Positions 18,438 to 28,753 of a stretch of 64,000 bases of DNA are shown piece by piece. Location of the stretch: assembly GCF_012767755.2 (NCBI RefSeq), contig NZ_AP023189.1, positions 4,962,001 to 5,026,000 of the forward strand, read 5' to 3'. The position numbers and the translations under genes were made by a program. Each line of letters starts with the position of its first letter. Within the stretch, counting starts at the first letter, position 1. The notes beneath the pieces are model-generated. The model was given only the letters and a program-made list of their open reading frames with translations. It did no database searches and was not told the origin of the DNA. The DNA comes from Pseudomonas tohonis (GTDB taxonomy: Bacteria > Pseudomonadota > Gammaproteobacteria > Pseudomonadales > Pseudomonadaceae).

Positions 18438-19490
18438 CTATTCGTCCCCCGCCCCGAACAAATCGTCGGTGGGTGACTCGGCCATGCGCTTGGGCAGGTT
18501 CAAGCCGAAGTGCAGGTAGGCGTGACGGGTGACCACGCGCCCACGGGGGGTGCGCATGATGTAGCCCTGCTGGATCAGGTAGGGCTCCAGCACATCCTCG
18601 ATGGTGTGGCGCTCCTCGCTGATCGCAGCGGCCAGGTTGTCGATGCCCACCGGGCCACCGTCGAACTTGTCGATCATCGCCAGCAGCAGACGCCTGTCCT
18701 GGTGGTCGAAGCCACGCTCGTCGACATCCAGCAGGTTCAGGGCCTGGTCGGCGATCACCCGCGTGATCTGGCCCTTGCCACGCACTTCCGCGAAATCGCG
18801 CACACGGCGCAGCAGGCGGTTGGCGATGCGCGGGGTGCCACGGGCACGACGGGCGATTTCGAAGGCTCCCTCGGGCTCGATGTGCAGCCCCAGGATGCCG
18901 GCGGAACGGGTGACGATGCTGGTCAGGTCCTGGGTGCTGTAGAACTCCAGGCGCTGGACGATGCCGAAACGGTCGCGCAGCGGGTTGGTCAGCATGCCGG
19001 CGCGCGTAGTGGCGCCGACCAGGGTGAAGGGCGGCAGGTCGAGCTTGATCGAACGAGCCGCAGGGCCTTCGCCGATCATGATGTCGAGCTGGAAGTCCTC
19101 CATTGCCGGGTACAGCACCTCTTCGACGATGGGCGACAAACGGTGGATTTCATCGACGAAAAGCACGTCGCCGGACTCCAGGTTGGTCAAGAGCGCAGCT
19201 AGGTCACCGGGGCGCTCCAGCACCGGGCCGGACGTGCTCTTGATCGAGACACCCATTTCCTGGGCGATGATGTTGGCCAGGGTGGTCTTGCCGAGGCCCG
19301 GCGGGCCGAAGATCAGCGTGTGGTCGAGGGCCTCGTTGCGCCCGCGGGCCGCCTGGATGAACAGCTCCATCTGCTCGCGCACGGTCGGCTGGCCCACGTA
19401 GTCGGCAAGGCTCAGCGGGCGGATGGCGCGGTCCAGCTGCTCGTCGCGGTCGCGGCTGCTGGCGGTTATCAGGCGGTCTGCTTCGATCAT
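18438..19490 (-). CDS. ruvB: Holliday junction helicase motor RuvB
   Basis: A 350-residue AAA+ ATPase. Walker A is [11 protein letters not shown], Walker B is VDEIH, the sensor region reads [19 protein letters not shown], and a winged-helix end ([16 protein letters not shown]) binds DNA. It drives branch migration with RuvA. It lies six bases after ruvA in the ruvC-ruvA-ruvB order on the minus strand. Confidence 0.98.
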   Translation of the reverse strand: MIEADRLITASSRDRDEQLDRAIRPLSLADYVGQPTVREQMELFIQAARGRNEALDHTLIFGPPGLGKTTLANIIAQEMGVSIKSTSGPVLERPGDLAALLTNLESGDVLFVDEIHRLSPIVEEVLYPAMEDFQLDIMIGEGPAARSIKLDLPPFTLVGATTRAGMLTNPLRDRFGIVQRLEFYSTQDLTSIVTRSAGILGLHIEPEGAFEIARRARGTPRIANRLLRRVRDFAEVRGKGQITRVIADQALNLLDVDERGFDHQDRRLLLAMIDKFDGGPVGIDNLAAAISEERHTIEDVLEPYLIQQGYIMRTPRGRVVTRHAYLHFGLNLPKRMAESPTDDLFGAGDE

Positions 19491-19496
19491 GCGGTG

Positions 19497-20099
19497 TTAC
19501 ACCATTCCTTTCAGGGCGCGGCGGATCAGTTCTTCGCTGGACAGCCCTTCTTCCTTGATGGCGGCAACGGCACGGCTGGCTTCCTGGGGCTTGAAGCCCA
19601 GGGATATCAAGGCGCTCAACGCATCGCTCTCGGCGCTGGAAACCTTGGCGTTGAGCGGCTCGACCACCAGGGTGGAAATGCTCGGCATGGTTTCCCAGGC
19701 CTTGAAACGGTCCTTCAGCTCCACCAGCAGGCGCTCGGCGGTCTTCTTGCCGACACCCGGGATCTTCACCAGGGTCGAGGTGTCCTGGGCCTGCACGCAA
19801 CGCACCAGCTCGTCCACTTCCAGCCCGGACATCAGCGCCAGGGCCAGCTTGGGGCCGACGCCATTGAGGCGGATCAGCTCGCGAAACAGCTCGCGCTCGC
19901 GCTTCTCGAAGAAGCCGTAGAGCAGGTGCGCGTCCTCGCGCACCACCAGGTGGGTGTGCAGGGTCACGGGCTCGCCGGTCGAGGGCAGGCGGTAGAGGGT
20001 GGTCATGGGCACTTCCAGCTCGTAGCCGACGCCATTGACATCGAGAATCAGGTGCGGCGGCTGTTTTTCCGCCAGGGTGCCACGCAAACGTCCAATCAC
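19497..20099 (-). CDS. ruvA: Holliday junction binding protein RuvA
   Basis: A 200-residue protein with an N-terminal OB fold ([20 protein letters not shown]), two helix-hairpin-helix motifs ([13 protein letters not shown] and [18 protein letters not shown]) and a C-terminal domain that contacts RuvB. It forms tetramers on four-way junctions. It lies 21 bases after ruvC. Confidence 0.98.
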   Translation of the reverse strand: MIGRLRGTLAEKQPPHLILDVNGVGYELEVPMTTLYRLPSTGEPVTLHTHLVVREDAHLLYGFFEKRERELFRELIRLNGVGPKLALALMSGLEVDELVRCVQAQDTSTLVKIPGVGKKTAERLLVELKDRFKAWETMPSISTLVVEPLNAKVSSAESDALSALISLGFKPQEASRAVAAIKEEGLSSEELIRRALKGMV

Positions 20100-20120
20100 G
20101 AAGTGCGTCCTTATATGGGG

Positions 20121-20645
20121 TTACAAACGGAGCCGTCCGCCGCGGCGCTTGGCGGTGGCGAGGCCGTGCGGGATCAGGCTCTGCCGGTGATGCGCATGGC
20201 ACAGGGCGATGGCCAGGGCATCCGAGGCGTCGATCTGGGGCTTCTGCACCAGCTTGAGCAGGTGCATGACCATCATCTGCACCTGCTGCTTGTCGGCGCC
20301 GCCGGTGCCGGCGATGGCCTGCTTGACCTGGCTGGCGCTGTACTCGGCCACCTCCAGCCCCTCCTCGCTCGCGGCGACGATGGCGGCGCCACGGGCCTGG
20401 CCCAGCTTGAGCGCGGAGTCGGCGTTGCGCGCCATGAAGACCTTCTCTATGCCCATGGTCACCGGCCCGTAGGTCTGGATGACCTCGCGCACGCCACGGA
20501 AGACGATCAGCAGGCGCTCCTGCAACTCGCCACTGCCGGTGCGGATGCAGCCGGACGCGACGTATTCACAACCGCGCCCGGTGTCGCGGACCACGCCGTA
20601 ACCGGTGATGCGCGAACCAGGGTCGATACCGAGGATGAGGGTCAT
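20121..20645 (-). CDS. ruvC: Holliday junction resolvase RuvC
   Basis: A 174-residue RNase H-fold endonuclease. Acidic catalytic residues lie in the N-terminal [13 protein letters not shown] (Asp), [11 protein letters not shown] (Glu), and the C-terminal [14 protein letters not shown] (two Asp). It cuts junctions for RuvAB. A terminator lies between it and the upstream yebC gene, so ruvCAB has its own promoter. Confidence 0.97.
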   Translation of the reverse strand: MTLILGIDPGSRITGYGVVRDTGRGCEYVASGCIRTGSGELQERLLIVFRGVREVIQTYGPVTMGIEKVFMARNADSALKLGQARGAAIVAASEEGLEVAEYSASQVKQAIAGTGGADKQQVQMMVMHLLKLVQKPQIDASDALAIALCHAHHRQSLIPHGLATAKRRGGRLRL

Positions 20646-20671
20646 TGCAGCTCTATATCAGGTGCCCAAGT

Positions 20672-20702
20672 AAAAAAGCCGAAGCGTCCGCTCCGGCTTT
20701 TT
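20672..20702 (-). terminator. Terminator after yebC
   Basis: AAAAAGCCGAAGCG and CGCTCCGGCTTTTT form a stem with one mismatch and T runs on both strands. It ends the yebC transcript upstream of ruvC. Confidence 0.85.
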
Positions 20703-20706
20703 CGTG

Positions 20707-21456
20707 TCAGCCCAGCTGGGCCATCACATCGTCGGGGATGTCCACGTTGCTGTAGACGTTCTGCACGTCGTCCAGGTCCTCGAGCATGTCGATGAGCTTC
20801 ATCACCTTCTGCGCGGTTTCCAGGTCGGTGATCGGCGCGGTGATCGAGGGGATCATCGCCACTTCGGCCTCGTCGCCCTTGAAACCTGCGGCGGTGAGCG
20901 CTTCGTTGACACTGAGGAAATCGGCGAACGAGGTGTAGACCTCCACCGAACCGTCGTCCGCTGCGACCACGTCGTCGGCGCCCGCTTCCAGGGCCGCTTC
21001 CATCAGGGCGTCTTCATTCACGCCAGGGGCGTAGCTGATCTGGCCCTTGCGGTCGAACATGTAGGCCACCGAACCATCGGTACCGAGGTTGCCGCCGCAC
21101 TTGCTGAATGCGTGGCGCACTTCGGCGGCGGTGCGGTTGCGGTTGTCGGTCATGGCTTCGACGATGATCGCCACGCCGCTCGGCGCGTAACCCTCGTAGC
21201 TCAGCTCGACCATGTTGTCGGCTTCGTTGGAACCGGCGCCGCGGGCGATCGCGCGATCGATGGTGTCGCGGGTCATGTTGGCGGTGAGCGCCTTGTCCAC
21301 GGCCAGGCGCAGACGCGGGTTGTCCGCCGGGTTGCCGCCGCCGTGCTTGGCCGCGACGGTCAGCTCACGGATGAGCTTGGTGAAGATCTTGCCGCGCTTG
21401 GCGTCCTGACGCTCCTTGCGGTGCTTGATGTTGGCCCATTTGGAATGACCCGCCAT
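20707..21456 (-). CDS. YebC/PmpR-family protein
   Basis: A 249-residue YebC family protein starting [20 protein letters not shown], a strongly conserved opening, and ending with [14 protein letters not shown]. In P. aeruginosa the ortholog PmpR was described as a repressor of pqsR; the YebC family is also proposed to help ribosomes through proline-rich stretches. No pqs genes are seen in this window, so a quorum role cannot be assumed. It lies between aspS and ruvC. Confidence 0.94.
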   Translation of the reverse strand: MAGHSKWANIKHRKERQDAKRGKIFTKLIRELTVAAKHGGGNPADNPRLRLAVDKALTANMTRDTIDRAIARGAGSNEADNMVELSYEGYAPSGVAIIVEAMTDNRNRTAAEVRHAFSKCGGNLGTDGSVAYMFDRKGQISYAPGVNEDALMEAALEAGADDVVAADDGSVEVYTSFADFLSVNEALTAAGFKGDEAEVAMIPSITAPITDLETAQKVMKLIDMLEDLDDVQNVYSNVDIPDDVMAQLG

Positions 21457-21518
21457 AACTGACTCCGTGCTTTCTGGTGGCGGCGGCGCATCGGGCGCCG
21501 CCGTCGGGGTGGAACGAT

Positions 21519-23294
21519 TTACTCGGCCTTGGGCTGTTCGCGCAGGCGGATGTGCAGCTCGCGCAGTGCCTTGCCATCCACGGTACCCGGCGCCTGGGTC
21601 ATGACGTCACCGGCGCTCTGGGTTTTCGGGAAGGCGATCACTTCGCGGATCGAGGCGGCGCCGGTCATCAGCATGACCAGGCGATCCAGGCCGAAGGCCA
21701 GGCCGCCGTGCGGCGGGGCGCCGTACTTCAGCGCGTCGAGGAGGAAGCCGAACTTCTCTTCCTGCTCGGCATCGTCGATGCCCAGTACGCGGAACACCGC
21801 CTGCTGCATGGACTTGTCATGGATACGGATGGAGCCGCCGCCCAGCTCGGTGCCGTTGAGCACCATATCGTAGGCACGGGACAGCTTGCCGGCCGGGTTG
21901 GCCTCCAGCTCCTCCGGGGTGCACTTGGGCGCGGTGAACGGGTGGTGCAGCGAGGTCAGGCTGCCGTCGTCGTTCTCTTCGAACATCGGGAAGTCCACGA
22001 CCCACATCGGCGCCCACTCCTTGGTGAGCAGGTTGAGGTCATGGCCGACCTTGATGCGCAGCGCACCCAGGGCGTCGCAGACGACCTTGGCCTTGTCGGC
22101 GCCGAAGAACACGATGTCGCCATCGACCGCACCGACGCGGTCGAGGATCACGTTCAGGTTGGGCTCGGCGATGTTCTTGACGATCGGCGACTGCAGGCCG
22201 TCCACGCCCTTGGCGCGCTCGTTGACCTTGATGTAGGCCAGGCCCTTGGCGCCATAGATGCCGACGAACTTGGTGTAGTCGTCGATCTGCTTGCGCGGCA
22301 TGCTCGCGCCGCCCGGCACGCGCAGTGCGGCGACACGGCCCTTCGGATCGTTGGCAGGACCGGAGAAGACCTTGAACTCGACGTCTTTCAGTTGATCGGC
22401 GACATCGACCAGTTCCAGCGGGATGCGCAGGTCGGGCTTGTCCGAACCGTAGCGGCGCATGGCTTCCTCGAAGGGCATGTGCGGGAACTCGTCGAACTCG
22501 ACGTCGAGGACTTCCTTGAACAGCTGGCGCACCATCTTCTCGGTGATGGCGATGATGTCGCTTTCGTCGAGGAAGCTGGTCTCGATGTCGATCTGGGTGA
22601 ATTCCGGCTGGCGGTCGGCACGCAGGTCTTCGTCGCGGAAGCACTTGGCGATCTGGTAGTAACGGTCGAAGCCGGCAACCATCAGCAGTTGCTTGAACAA
22701 CTGGGGCGATTGTGGCAGGGCGAAGAAGTTACCCGGGTAGGTACGGCTCGGTACCAGGTAATCGCGCGCGCCTTCCGGAGTCGGACGACCGAGGATCGGG
22801 GTCTCGACATCGAGGAAGCCGTTCTCGTCCAGGTAGCGGCGGATGCTGCTGGTGATGCGCGCACGCAGCTTCAGCTTGGCGGCCATTTCCGGGCGACGCA
22901 GGTCGATGAAGCGATAACGCAGGCGGGTCTCTTCGCCGACGTCGGAGTATTCGTCCAGCGGGAAGGGCGGGGTCTCGGCCTGGTTGAGGACCTCGAGCTC
23001 GTAGCCCAGCACTTCGATGGCGCCGGATGCCATGTTGGCGTTGACGGCGCCAGCCGGGCGCGGGCGCACCTTGCCGGTGACCTTGACGACGTATTCGCTG
23101 CGCACGCGGTCGGCCTTGGCGAAGGTCTCGGCGCGATCCGGGTCGAACACGACCTGGGCCAGGCCTTCACGGTCACGGATGTCGAGGAAGATGACCCCGC
23201 CGTGGTCACGGCGACGGTGGACCCAGCCGCAAAGGGTGATTTCCTGGCCGTCCAGGCTCTCGTTCAGTTGGCCGCAATAGTGGCTGCGCATCAT
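21519..23294 (-). CDS. aspS: Aspartyl-tRNA synthetase
   Basis: A 591-residue class II synthetase with the N-terminal anticodon-binding OB fold ([20 protein letters not shown]), motif 2 ([19 protein letters not shown]), the bacterial GAD insert, and motif 3 ([15 protein letters not shown]). Pseudomonas AspRS is known to be nondiscriminating and also charges tRNA-Asn, later corrected by GatCAB. ATG 23294 (MMRSHYC) is chosen, with MRSHYC at 23291 as the alternative. Confidence 0.97.
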   Translation of the reverse strand: MMRSHYCGQLNESLDGQEITLCGWVHRRRDHGGVIFLDIRDREGLAQVVFDPDRAETFAKADRVRSEYVVKVTGKVRPRPAGAVNANMASGAIEVLGYELEVLNQAETPPFPLDEYSDVGEETRLRYRFIDLRRPEMAAKLKLRARITSSIRRYLDENGFLDVETPILGRPTPEGARDYLVPSRTYPGNFFALPQSPQLFKQLLMVAGFDRYYQIAKCFRDEDLRADRQPEFTQIDIETSFLDESDIIAITEKMVRQLFKEVLDVEFDEFPHMPFEEAMRRYGSDKPDLRIPLELVDVADQLKDVEFKVFSGPANDPKGRVAALRVPGGASMPRKQIDDYTKFVGIYGAKGLAYIKVNERAKGVDGLQSPIVKNIAEPNLNVILDRVGAVDGDIVFFGADKAKVVCDALGALRIKVGHDLNLLTKEWAPMWVVDFPMFEENDDGSLTSLHHPFTAPKCTPEELEANPAGKLSRAYDMVLNGTELGGGSIRIHDKSMQQAVFRVLGIDDAEQEEKFGFLLDALKYGAPPHGGLAFGLDRLVMLMTGAASIREVIAFPKTQSAGDVMTQAPGTVDGKALRELHIRLREQPKAE

Positions 23295-23518
23295 GGTCGT
23301 GTTTCGCTTCTCTTGAGTCTTGAATTCATCGGGCCGCCAGTGTGCGTGCCGTCGATGACCGCGGGCGGGCGGTGACTCGCCGCCGGGCATCGGGACCACA
23401 CTGCCGCAGGCCAGGGACCGGTGGCAAAGGGGCGGATTATATATGGTTAATCGATACCGCGCAGCCGCCCGCCGGAAGCCTTTCTATACTCAAGAGCCCG
23501 AGCCCGTGGAGGACGCCC

Positions 23519-24625
23519 ATGGCCACGCCGCGCCCCGTCGACATCACCGCAGACCTCCTGGATGACTTCCGCCAGGAAACCCGCGAACAGTTCTCCCGCT
23601 GCGAGCACCTGCTGATCGAGCTGGAACGCCACCCCGATGACGACGAACGCCTGCGCGAACTGTTCCGCCTGGTGCACACGCTCAAGGGCAACCTCGGTTA
23701 CGTCGGCCTGGACCGCCTGAACATCCTGCCGCAGGCCCTGGAGGACGTACTCGCCAGGCTGCGCGAAGGCAGTCTGGCCTTCGACAGCCTGCTGGGCGAC
23801 ATCCTCCTTCTTCTGCAGGACCGCCTGCGCGCGCAGATCGAGCAGGCGCTGAGCGGCGACACCCGGGAACAGGAGGATGTACGCCCGCTGAGCAAGGCCC
23901 TCAGGACCCTGGCCAGCGCCCCCGCCCAACGCCAGGCGGAACTGCGCAGCGCCCTGCTGCACCGGCTGGACCCGAGCACCCGCCTGCTACCCCCGGAACC
24001 CGAGGCGAAGAGCGGCGGCCCCTTGGCTCGCCACGACCTGGAGGACGAGCCCGACCTGCGTTTCTTCGTCGAACTCATGGCCGCGGCGGAGAACCGCTCG
24101 CGCTTCTGGCTGGGCCGTGGCCAGCGCCAGCTGGAACTCGCCCTGGCGATGAACGAGCGCGCCGGGCGCCCCGTATCGCCACGCCAGCTGGCCGCCGCCG
24201 TGTGCCTGCACGACCTGGGCATGGCGCTGCTGCCGCTGGAACTGCTGCACAAGCAGGACCCCCTGAACCATGACGAGCGCCGGCGCATGCAATCCCACCC
24301 GCGCATGGGGGCGGAACTGCTCAAGCGCATGCCGCAATGGGAGGACGCCGCCGAGATCATCCTGCAGCACCAGGAGCACGCCGACGGCAGCGGCTACCCC
24401 AAGGGCCTGCGCGAAACGGAGATCAGCCCCGGCGCACTGATCCTGAACATCGTCGACACCTTCGACGCCCGTACCCACGAACGGGCCCACCAGACCCTGA
24501 GCAAGCGCCCGCTGCTGCGCGCCATCCTCGAAATCAACGGCCTGGGCGGCAGCCAGTTCAGCGCCTACTGGGTCGACATCTTCAATCTCTGCCTGCAGGA
24601 AGACCCCACCCTCGCCCACCTTTGA
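23519..24625 (+). CDS. Hpt domain fused to degenerate HD-GYP domain
   Basis: A 368-residue soluble protein. Residues 10-110 form a histidine phosphotransfer domain with H53 in VHTLKGNLGYVG. Residues 195-360 resemble an HD-GYP c-di-GMP phosphodiesterase: HD at 231-232 (LHDLGM) and GYP at 292-294 (DGSGYPKG). Several expected metal or active-site residues are changed: Q202 where a His is usual, HDLGM instead of HDxGK, and HQE (284-286) instead of HHE. Activity is therefore doubtful, and a phosphorelay output or c-di-GMP effector role is possible. GGAGG precedes ATG 23519. It is divergent from aspS. Confidence 0.8.
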   Translation: MATPRPVDITADLLDDFRQETREQFSRCEHLLIELERHPDDDERLRELFRLVHTLKGNLGYVGLDRLNILPQALEDVLARLREGSLAFDSLLGDILLLLQDRLRAQIEQALSGDTREQEDVRPLSKALRTLASAPAQRQAELRSALLHRLDPSTRLLPPEPEAKSGGPLARHDLEDEPDLRFFVELMAAAENRSRFWLGRGQRQLELALAMNERAGRPVSPRQLAAAVCLHDLGMALLPLELLHKQDPLNHDERRRMQSHPRMGAELLKRMPQWEDAAEIILQHQEHADGSGYPKGLRETEISPGALILNIVDTFDARTHERAHQTLSKRPLLRAILEINGLGGSQFSAYWVDIFNLCLQEDPTLAHL

Positions 24626-24711
24626 CTCGGTTGTCGCCCCCACGGCGCCTGACTAAGCTGCCCACGCAGCCCGACCACTCGCGGCGGGGCAGAATGAATC
24701 GAGGAGTCCAG

Positions 24712-25530
24712 ATGCAGGCGCTAGCAGGGAAGGTCGCGGTGGTGACGGGGGCGGGATCGGGCATCGGCCGGGCACTGGCCCACCAGTTGGCTGCCGAGGG
24801 CTGCCACCTGGCGCTGGCGGATCTCGATCGGGAAAATCTCGCCGAGGTTGCCCGGGAACTCGATCGCCACGACCTCAAGATCACCACCCACCTCCTGGAC
24901 GTGGCCGAGCGCGCAGCGGTCTATGCCTTCGCCGACGAGGTGCTCGCGGCGCACGGCAGCGTGCAACTGGTGATCAACAATGCAGGCGTCGCCCTCTCGC
25001 AGACCGTCGCGGAACTGCGTTACGACGACTTCGAATGGATCATGGGCATCAACTTCTGGGGCGTGGTGCATGGCACCAAGGCCTTCCTGCCCCACTTGCT
25101 GAAGAACAACGAAGGGCAGATCGTCAACGTCTCCAGCATCTTCGGCATCATCAGCCTGCCCACCCAGGGTGCCTACAACGCCAGCAAGTTCGCCGTGCGC
25201 GGCTTCACCGAAGCCCTGCGTCAGGAACTGGCGCACACCGGCGTACGCGCCACCTGCGTGCACCCCGGCGGCATCCGCACCAACATCGCCAGGGCCGCGC
25301 GCTTCTACCAGGGCCCGGATGGGCGCCAGGACGCCGCCCGCGCCGCCGCGCAGTTCGACAAGGTGGCCCGCACGACGCCCGAGGAAGCGGCCCGGGTGAT
25401 CATCGAAGGCATCCGGCGGCAGCGCCCGCGCGTTCTCATCGGGGCCGACGCGCGCCTACTCGACCGCATCCAGCGGCTGCTACCGGCCGGCTATCCACGC
25501 GTCCTGGCAAGACTGCTCGGCCGCCGTTGA
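24712..25530 (+). CDS. Short-chain dehydrogenase/reductase
   Basis: A 272-residue classical SDR. The cofactor motif is TGAGSGIG (about 15-22), NNAG lies in the middle, and the catalytic Ser and YNASK follow (Tyr/Lys). An acidic residue after beta-2 (LADLDREN) suggests NAD(H). The C-terminal part ([19 protein letters not shown]) resembles SDRs near lipid or acyl metabolism genes. GAGGAG sits seven bases before ATG 24712. The substrate is unknown. Confidence 0.88.
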   Translation: MQALAGKVAVVTGAGSGIGRALAHQLAAEGCHLALADLDRENLAEVARELDRHDLKITTHLLDVAERAAVYAFADEVLAAHGSVQLVINNAGVALSQTVAELRYDDFEWIMGINFWGVVHGTKAFLPHLLKNNEGQIVNVSSIFGIISLPTQGAYNASKFAVRGFTEALRQELAHTGVRATCVHPGGIRTNIARAARFYQGPDGRQDAARAAAQFDKVARTTPEEAARVIIEGIRRQRPRVLIGADARLLDRIQRLLPAGYPRVLARLLGRR

Positions 25531-25600
25531 ACCTCCCGGCGATCGATAGCCTCAAAGCATCGCAACGATTGACACACGCCAGGATCGACCCTGGGGCGCT

Positions 25601-25607
25601 CTATGCT
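25601..25607 (+). promoter_or_regulatory. Candidate sigma-S type -10 for dps-like gene
   Basis: CTATGCT followed by AGG lies about 58 bases before the dps-like start and resembles the extended -10 (CTATACT) used by RpoS. A TTGACA at 25569 is too far away (27 bases) to be its -35. Dps genes are commonly under stationary-phase control, which fits. Confidence 0.4.
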
Positions 25608-25664
25608 AGGCTCTGCCGCATCACGGGCCCCAGCCAGGCCCCGGCCACTGAGAGGAGTAAAGGC

Positions 25665-26135
25665 ATGGAAATCAATATCGGAATCGCCGAACAGGATCGC
25701 GCCGCGATCGCCGAGGGCCTGTCCCGCCTGCTGGCGGACACCTACACCCTCTACCTCAAAACCCACAACTTCCATTGGAACGTCACCGGGCCGATGTTCA
25801 ACACCCTGCACCTGATGTTCGAAGGGCAGTACACCGAGCTGGCGCTGGCCGTGGACTCCATCGCCGAGCGCATCCGCGCCCTGGGCTTCCCGGCACCCGG
25901 CACCTATGCCGCCTACGCGCGCCTGTCGTCGATCAAGGAAGAGGAAGGCGTACCGTCTTCGGACGACATGATCCGCCAACTGGTCCAGGGCCAGGAGGCC
26001 GTCGTGCGCACCGCTCGCGGCATCTTCCCGCTGCTGGACAAGGTCAGCGACGAGCCGACCGCCGACCTGCTGACCCAGCGCATGCAGGTCCATGAGAAGA
26101 CCGCCTGGATGCTGCGCAGCCTGCTCGCCAGCTGA
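25665..26135 (+). CDS. Dps/ferritin-like iron-storage protein
   Basis: A 156-residue Dps family protein. The ferroxidase-site residues fall in [20 protein letters not shown] and [19 protein letters not shown], as in the family. It stores iron and protects DNA from peroxide. GAGAGGAG precedes ATG 25665. The same gene follows aspS in P. aeruginosa (PA0962, recalled), where the Hpt/HD-GYP and SDR genes do not intervene as far as I recall. It is closed by a strong terminator. Confidence 0.92.
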   Translation: MEINIGIAEQDRAAIAEGLSRLLADTYTLYLKTHNFHWNVTGPMFNTLHLMFEGQYTELALAVDSIAERIRALGFPAPGTYAAYARLSSIKEEEGVPSSDDMIRQLVQGQEAVVRTARGIFPLLDKVSDEPTADLLTQRMQVHEKTAWMLRSLLAS

Positions 26136-26152
26136 CCCTGACGGACGTGTGC

Positions 26153-26176
26153 AAAGGCCCGGTTCTCCGGGCCTTT
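26153..26176 (+). terminator. Terminator after dps-like gene
   Basis: AAAGGCCCGG-TTCT-CCGGGCCTTT forms a 10-bp perfect stem with a tetraloop, 17 bases after the stop. Confidence 0.92.
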
Positions 26177-26239
26177 CGCTATGCGCAAAAGCCTGCCTGA
26201 ACTATGCTCTGGCAATCCGCTCCCGACACAGTGACGCGA

Positions 26240-27307
26240 ATGAGTCAGCCGCCGAAACCTCCCCTGCTCATCGAGCTATTCCCCGAAGAAACCCGCGAGG
26301 CAGCCGAGTTGCTGAAGCAGGCGGTACCCCTCATGGTGCGCCACGACATTCCGCCGAATCCCGTCCACTACGCACTCTGGTACACCTACAGCAAAGGCCT
26401 GGAGCCGGACCTCAACCGGCGCCTGGACAAGATCGTCAAGGACTTCGACAGCTTCCCGCCCGACTCGGCCATCAAGCTGTTCCGTGACTACATCATCCGC
26501 GGAGAACTCGACGCCGCCCGCGCCGGGCAGCAACAGGTCATCGAACTGGTCGACGACATCGAGTCCGGCGTGAGCCGCAGCGTGGTGGGCAGCACCGCCT
26601 ATCAGCACAGCCTCACCCTCGGCCTCGCCGCGCTGCACGATCCGATCATCGACGACCTGCCCAGCGTCCTCGGCGAACTGCAGCAGAGCACCCAACTGAT
26701 GCAGGAGCAGCAGGAGCAGTTCCTCTACCGCCTGCGTGCCGCCCAGTCGGAGATCCAGAACCTGCGCAACCAGCTGGAGAAAGCGCAGATGGCGGCGACC
26801 CTGGACAGCCTGACCCAGGTGTTCAACCGCCACGCCTTCACCCGCCTGCTGGAGCAGGCCCTGGCCAGCACCCATGAAGGGCTGGCCCTGGTGATGCTGG
26901 ATATCGACCACTTCAAGCAGTTCAACGACCACTTCGGTCACCCGCTGGGGGACCGCGTGCTGCAGCATGTCGGCCAGTTGCTGCGCGAACTCCTGCCACC
27001 CCGTGCCATGGCGGCACGCTACGGCGGCGAGGAGTTCTGCGTGGTGCTGCGGGATTGCCACGACCTGGCCACCGCCCACCAGTTCGCCGAAACCCTGCGC
27101 CAGAAATTCCAGGCCCTGCGGGTGAAGGTACGCCGCACGGACCAGATCCTCGACACCATCACCGCGAGCTTCGGCCTGGCCCTGGCAGAGCCCGGCGACA
27201 ACCTCGAAAGCCTGCTGACCCGCGCGGACGATGCGCTCTACCAGGCCAAGCGCAATGGCCGCAACCAGGTCCATCCGCAAGCCCCGGAAGCGGCCCTAAC
27301 CGCTTGA
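26240..27307 (+). CDS. Diguanylate cyclase (GGEEF), soluble
   Basis: A 355-residue protein. Residues 10-150 are an all-helical domain of unknown type, followed by a coiled coil (about 150-185, QQEQFLYRLRAAQSEIQNLR). A GGDEF domain follows with GGEEF at 262-266 and the metal-binding DIDHFKQFND. The RxxD inhibitory site expected just before GGEEF is absent (P253, A256). It should make c-di-GMP without product inhibition at that site. ATG 26240 (MSQPPKPP) is favoured over 26204. Confidence 0.88.
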   Translation: MSQPPKPPLLIELFPEETREAAELLKQAVPLMVRHDIPPNPVHYALWYTYSKGLEPDLNRRLDKIVKDFDSFPPDSAIKLFRDYIIRGELDAARAGQQQVIELVDDIESGVSRSVVGSTAYQHSLTLGLAALHDPIIDDLPSVLGELQQSTQLMQEQQEQFLYRLRAAQSEIQNLRNQLEKAQMAATLDSLTQVFNRHAFTRLLEQALASTHEGLALVMLDIDHFKQFNDHFGHPLGDRVLQHVGQLLRELLPPRAMAARYGGEEFCVVLRDCHDLATAHQFAETLRQKFQALRVKVRRTDQILDTITASFGLALAEPGDNLESLLTRADDALYQAKRNGRNQVHPQAPEAALTA

Positions 27308-27467
27308 TTTGAGTAGCCCTCCTCTTTGCTGTTAAATACGGCCCGGTGCTCCCGGCCTCAAGTTGCCGAGGCCCGGAAACGACCGCCCAGCCCAGCCCTC
27401 CCTTCATCTGGATACGCTGCTGGACGGTCTTTCCGATGTGAGCGTTATCAAGGTGAGTCCATTGAAC

Positions 27468-28070
27468 ATGTTGAAGATCGTCCATCTGCTGACGGGCGCT
27501 GCCGCCCTGCTGTTGTCCTTCATTCCCAGCCTGCGAACCGATGCCCTGCCCTACCTGCAACAACCCGATGCCATCTACCTGGCGCTGCTCGGTGCGCTCA
27601 ACCTGCTACTCGCACCTGTAGTGCCTACCTGGGCCAAGGGCCTGCACAACCAGCTGCAGGGCGTCGTCTCCGCCCTGCTGGTCCTTGCCGTCGTGCTGCA
27701 GACCCTCATCCTGCTGGCGCCGCTGTCCACCATCGGCGACCAGCCCGCCATCCTGCTCAGCCTGCTGACCGTCATCGCCGCCGTTCTGCTGCACCTGGCG
27801 ATCAACCTGCGCAAGGTAACCCAGGCCGCACCGCTGCCCCAGGACATGTCCAACCGCGAGACGGGCACGGTGAAGTGGTTCAACACGTCCAAGGGCTTCG
27901 GCTTCATCTCCCGCGACTCCGGCGATGACATCTTCGTGCACTTCCGTGCCATTCGCGGCGAAGGCCACCGGGTGCTGATCGAAGGCCAGCGCGTGGAGTT
28001 CTCCGTCATGCAACGCGACAAGGGCCTGCAAGCCGAGGATGTGATCGCCGCGCTACCCGGCCGTCGCTGA
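27468..28070 (+). CDS. Membrane-anchored cold-shock domain protein
   Basis: A 200-residue protein with four hydrophobic segments (about 4-20, 36-52, 65-86, 93-113) and then a complete cold-shock domain from 131: [19 protein letters not shown]1 KGFGFI (142-147) and RNP2 DIFVHF (154-159). The fused domain would bind single-stranded RNA or DNA at the inner membrane. P. aeruginosa has a similar gene here (PA0961, recalled). ATG 27468 follows GGTGAG; the longer open frame upstream adds no conserved sequence. Confidence 0.88.
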   Translation: MLKIVHLLTGAAALLLSFIPSLRTDALPYLQQPDAIYLALLGALNLLLAPVVPTWAKGLHNQLQGVVSALLVLAVVLQTLILLAPLSTIGDQPAILLSLLTVIAAVLLHLAINLRKVTQAAPLPQDMSNRETGTVKWFNTSKGFGFISRDSGDDIFVHFRAIRGEGHRVLIEGQRVEFSVMQRDKGLQAEDVIAALPGRR

Positions 28071-28084
28071 ATCCGGCAGTAAAG

Positions 28085-28110
28085 AAAAGCCCGCCAGATG
28101 GCGGGCTTTT
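28085..28110 (+). terminator. Terminator between cold-shock gene and slyX
   Basis: AAAAGCCCGCC-AGAT-GGCGGGCTTTT is a perfect stem with A and T runs, probably working in both directions between the two converging genes. Confidence 0.92.
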
Positions 28111-28118
28111 TCATGCCT

Positions 28119-28325
28119 TCAATAATGAGGGGGCGGTGCCTCTTCCTCACCGCCGCCGAATTGACCGAGCAGTTCATCCTGGCGCTTGGCCAGCGCGGCA
28201 AGCTGGAGCTGCAAACGCTCGACCACCCGCTGCTGCGCTACCAGCACGTCGTTGAGCGCCTGGATGGTGTCGTCCTGAAAAGCCAGGCGGGTCTCCAGTT
28301 CGTTGATACGTGCTTCCAGGCTCAT
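28119..28325 (-). CDS. slyX: SlyX family protein
   Basis: A 68-residue coiled-coil protein ([20 protein letters not shown]) with the conserved SlyX ending PPPHY. Function is unknown in the family. It overlaps the HIT gene stop by four bases (ATGA), so it is translationally coupled to it. Confidence 0.92.
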   Translation of the reverse strand: MSLEARINELETRLAFQDDTIQALNDVLVAQQRVVERLQLQLAALAKRQDELLGQFGGGEEEAPPPHY

Positions 28326-28753
28326 GGCTCGACCTCCGCGAAGCGAAAGTCTCCGGTCAGCACCAGGCGCAGCCTCGCCATCACCTCAGCGACCTGCTCC
28401 GGCGAATAGGGCTGTGCCGGATGGCGGCCCCAGACCGGAGCCGGCCAGGCGGCATCCTCGCGACGCCGCACGATGACATGCATGTGCAACTGGCTCACGA
28501 CGTTGCCGAGGGTGGCGACGTTCATCTTGTCGGCACCGAAACTGTCCTTGAGCACCTCCGCCAAGCGCGTGGTTTCGTTCCAGAGGCGAAGCTGATCGTC
28601 GGCGTCGAGCTGGAACAGCTCGCTGACCTCCTCGCGGCGGGGCACGAGGATGAACCAGGGGTAGTGCGAGTCATTCATCAGCAGCAGGCGGCACAGGGGG
28701 AAATCCCCCACCGGCAGGCAATCCTGCTGCAGTCTCTGATCCAGGGCGAACAT
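28322..28753 (-). CDS. HIT family nucleotide-binding protein
   Basis: A 143-residue HIT domain protein. The histidine triad segment reads [11 protein letters not shown], with Gln in place of the first His of the usual HxHxH but the central catalytic His kept. HIT proteins hydrolyse nucleotide phosphoramidates or similar. ATG 28753 (MFALDQRLQ) is preceded by AGGAGAGG. It sits upstream of slyX and is divergent, over 790 bases, from oprD. Confidence 0.88.
   Translation of the reverse strand: MFALDQRLQQDCLPVGDFPLCRLLLMNDSHYPWFILVPRREEVSELFQLDADDQLRLWNETTRLAEVLKDSFGADKMNVATLGNVVSQLHMHVIVRRREDAAWPAPVWGRHPAQPYSPEQVAEVMARLRLVLTGDFRFAEVEP

Noticed and set aside
28322..28753. Gln in the first position of the HIT triad as a sign of inactivation
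   Set aside because: The central catalytic His is kept, and variants at the first position occur within HIT subfamilies, so it is noted in the gene entry only.
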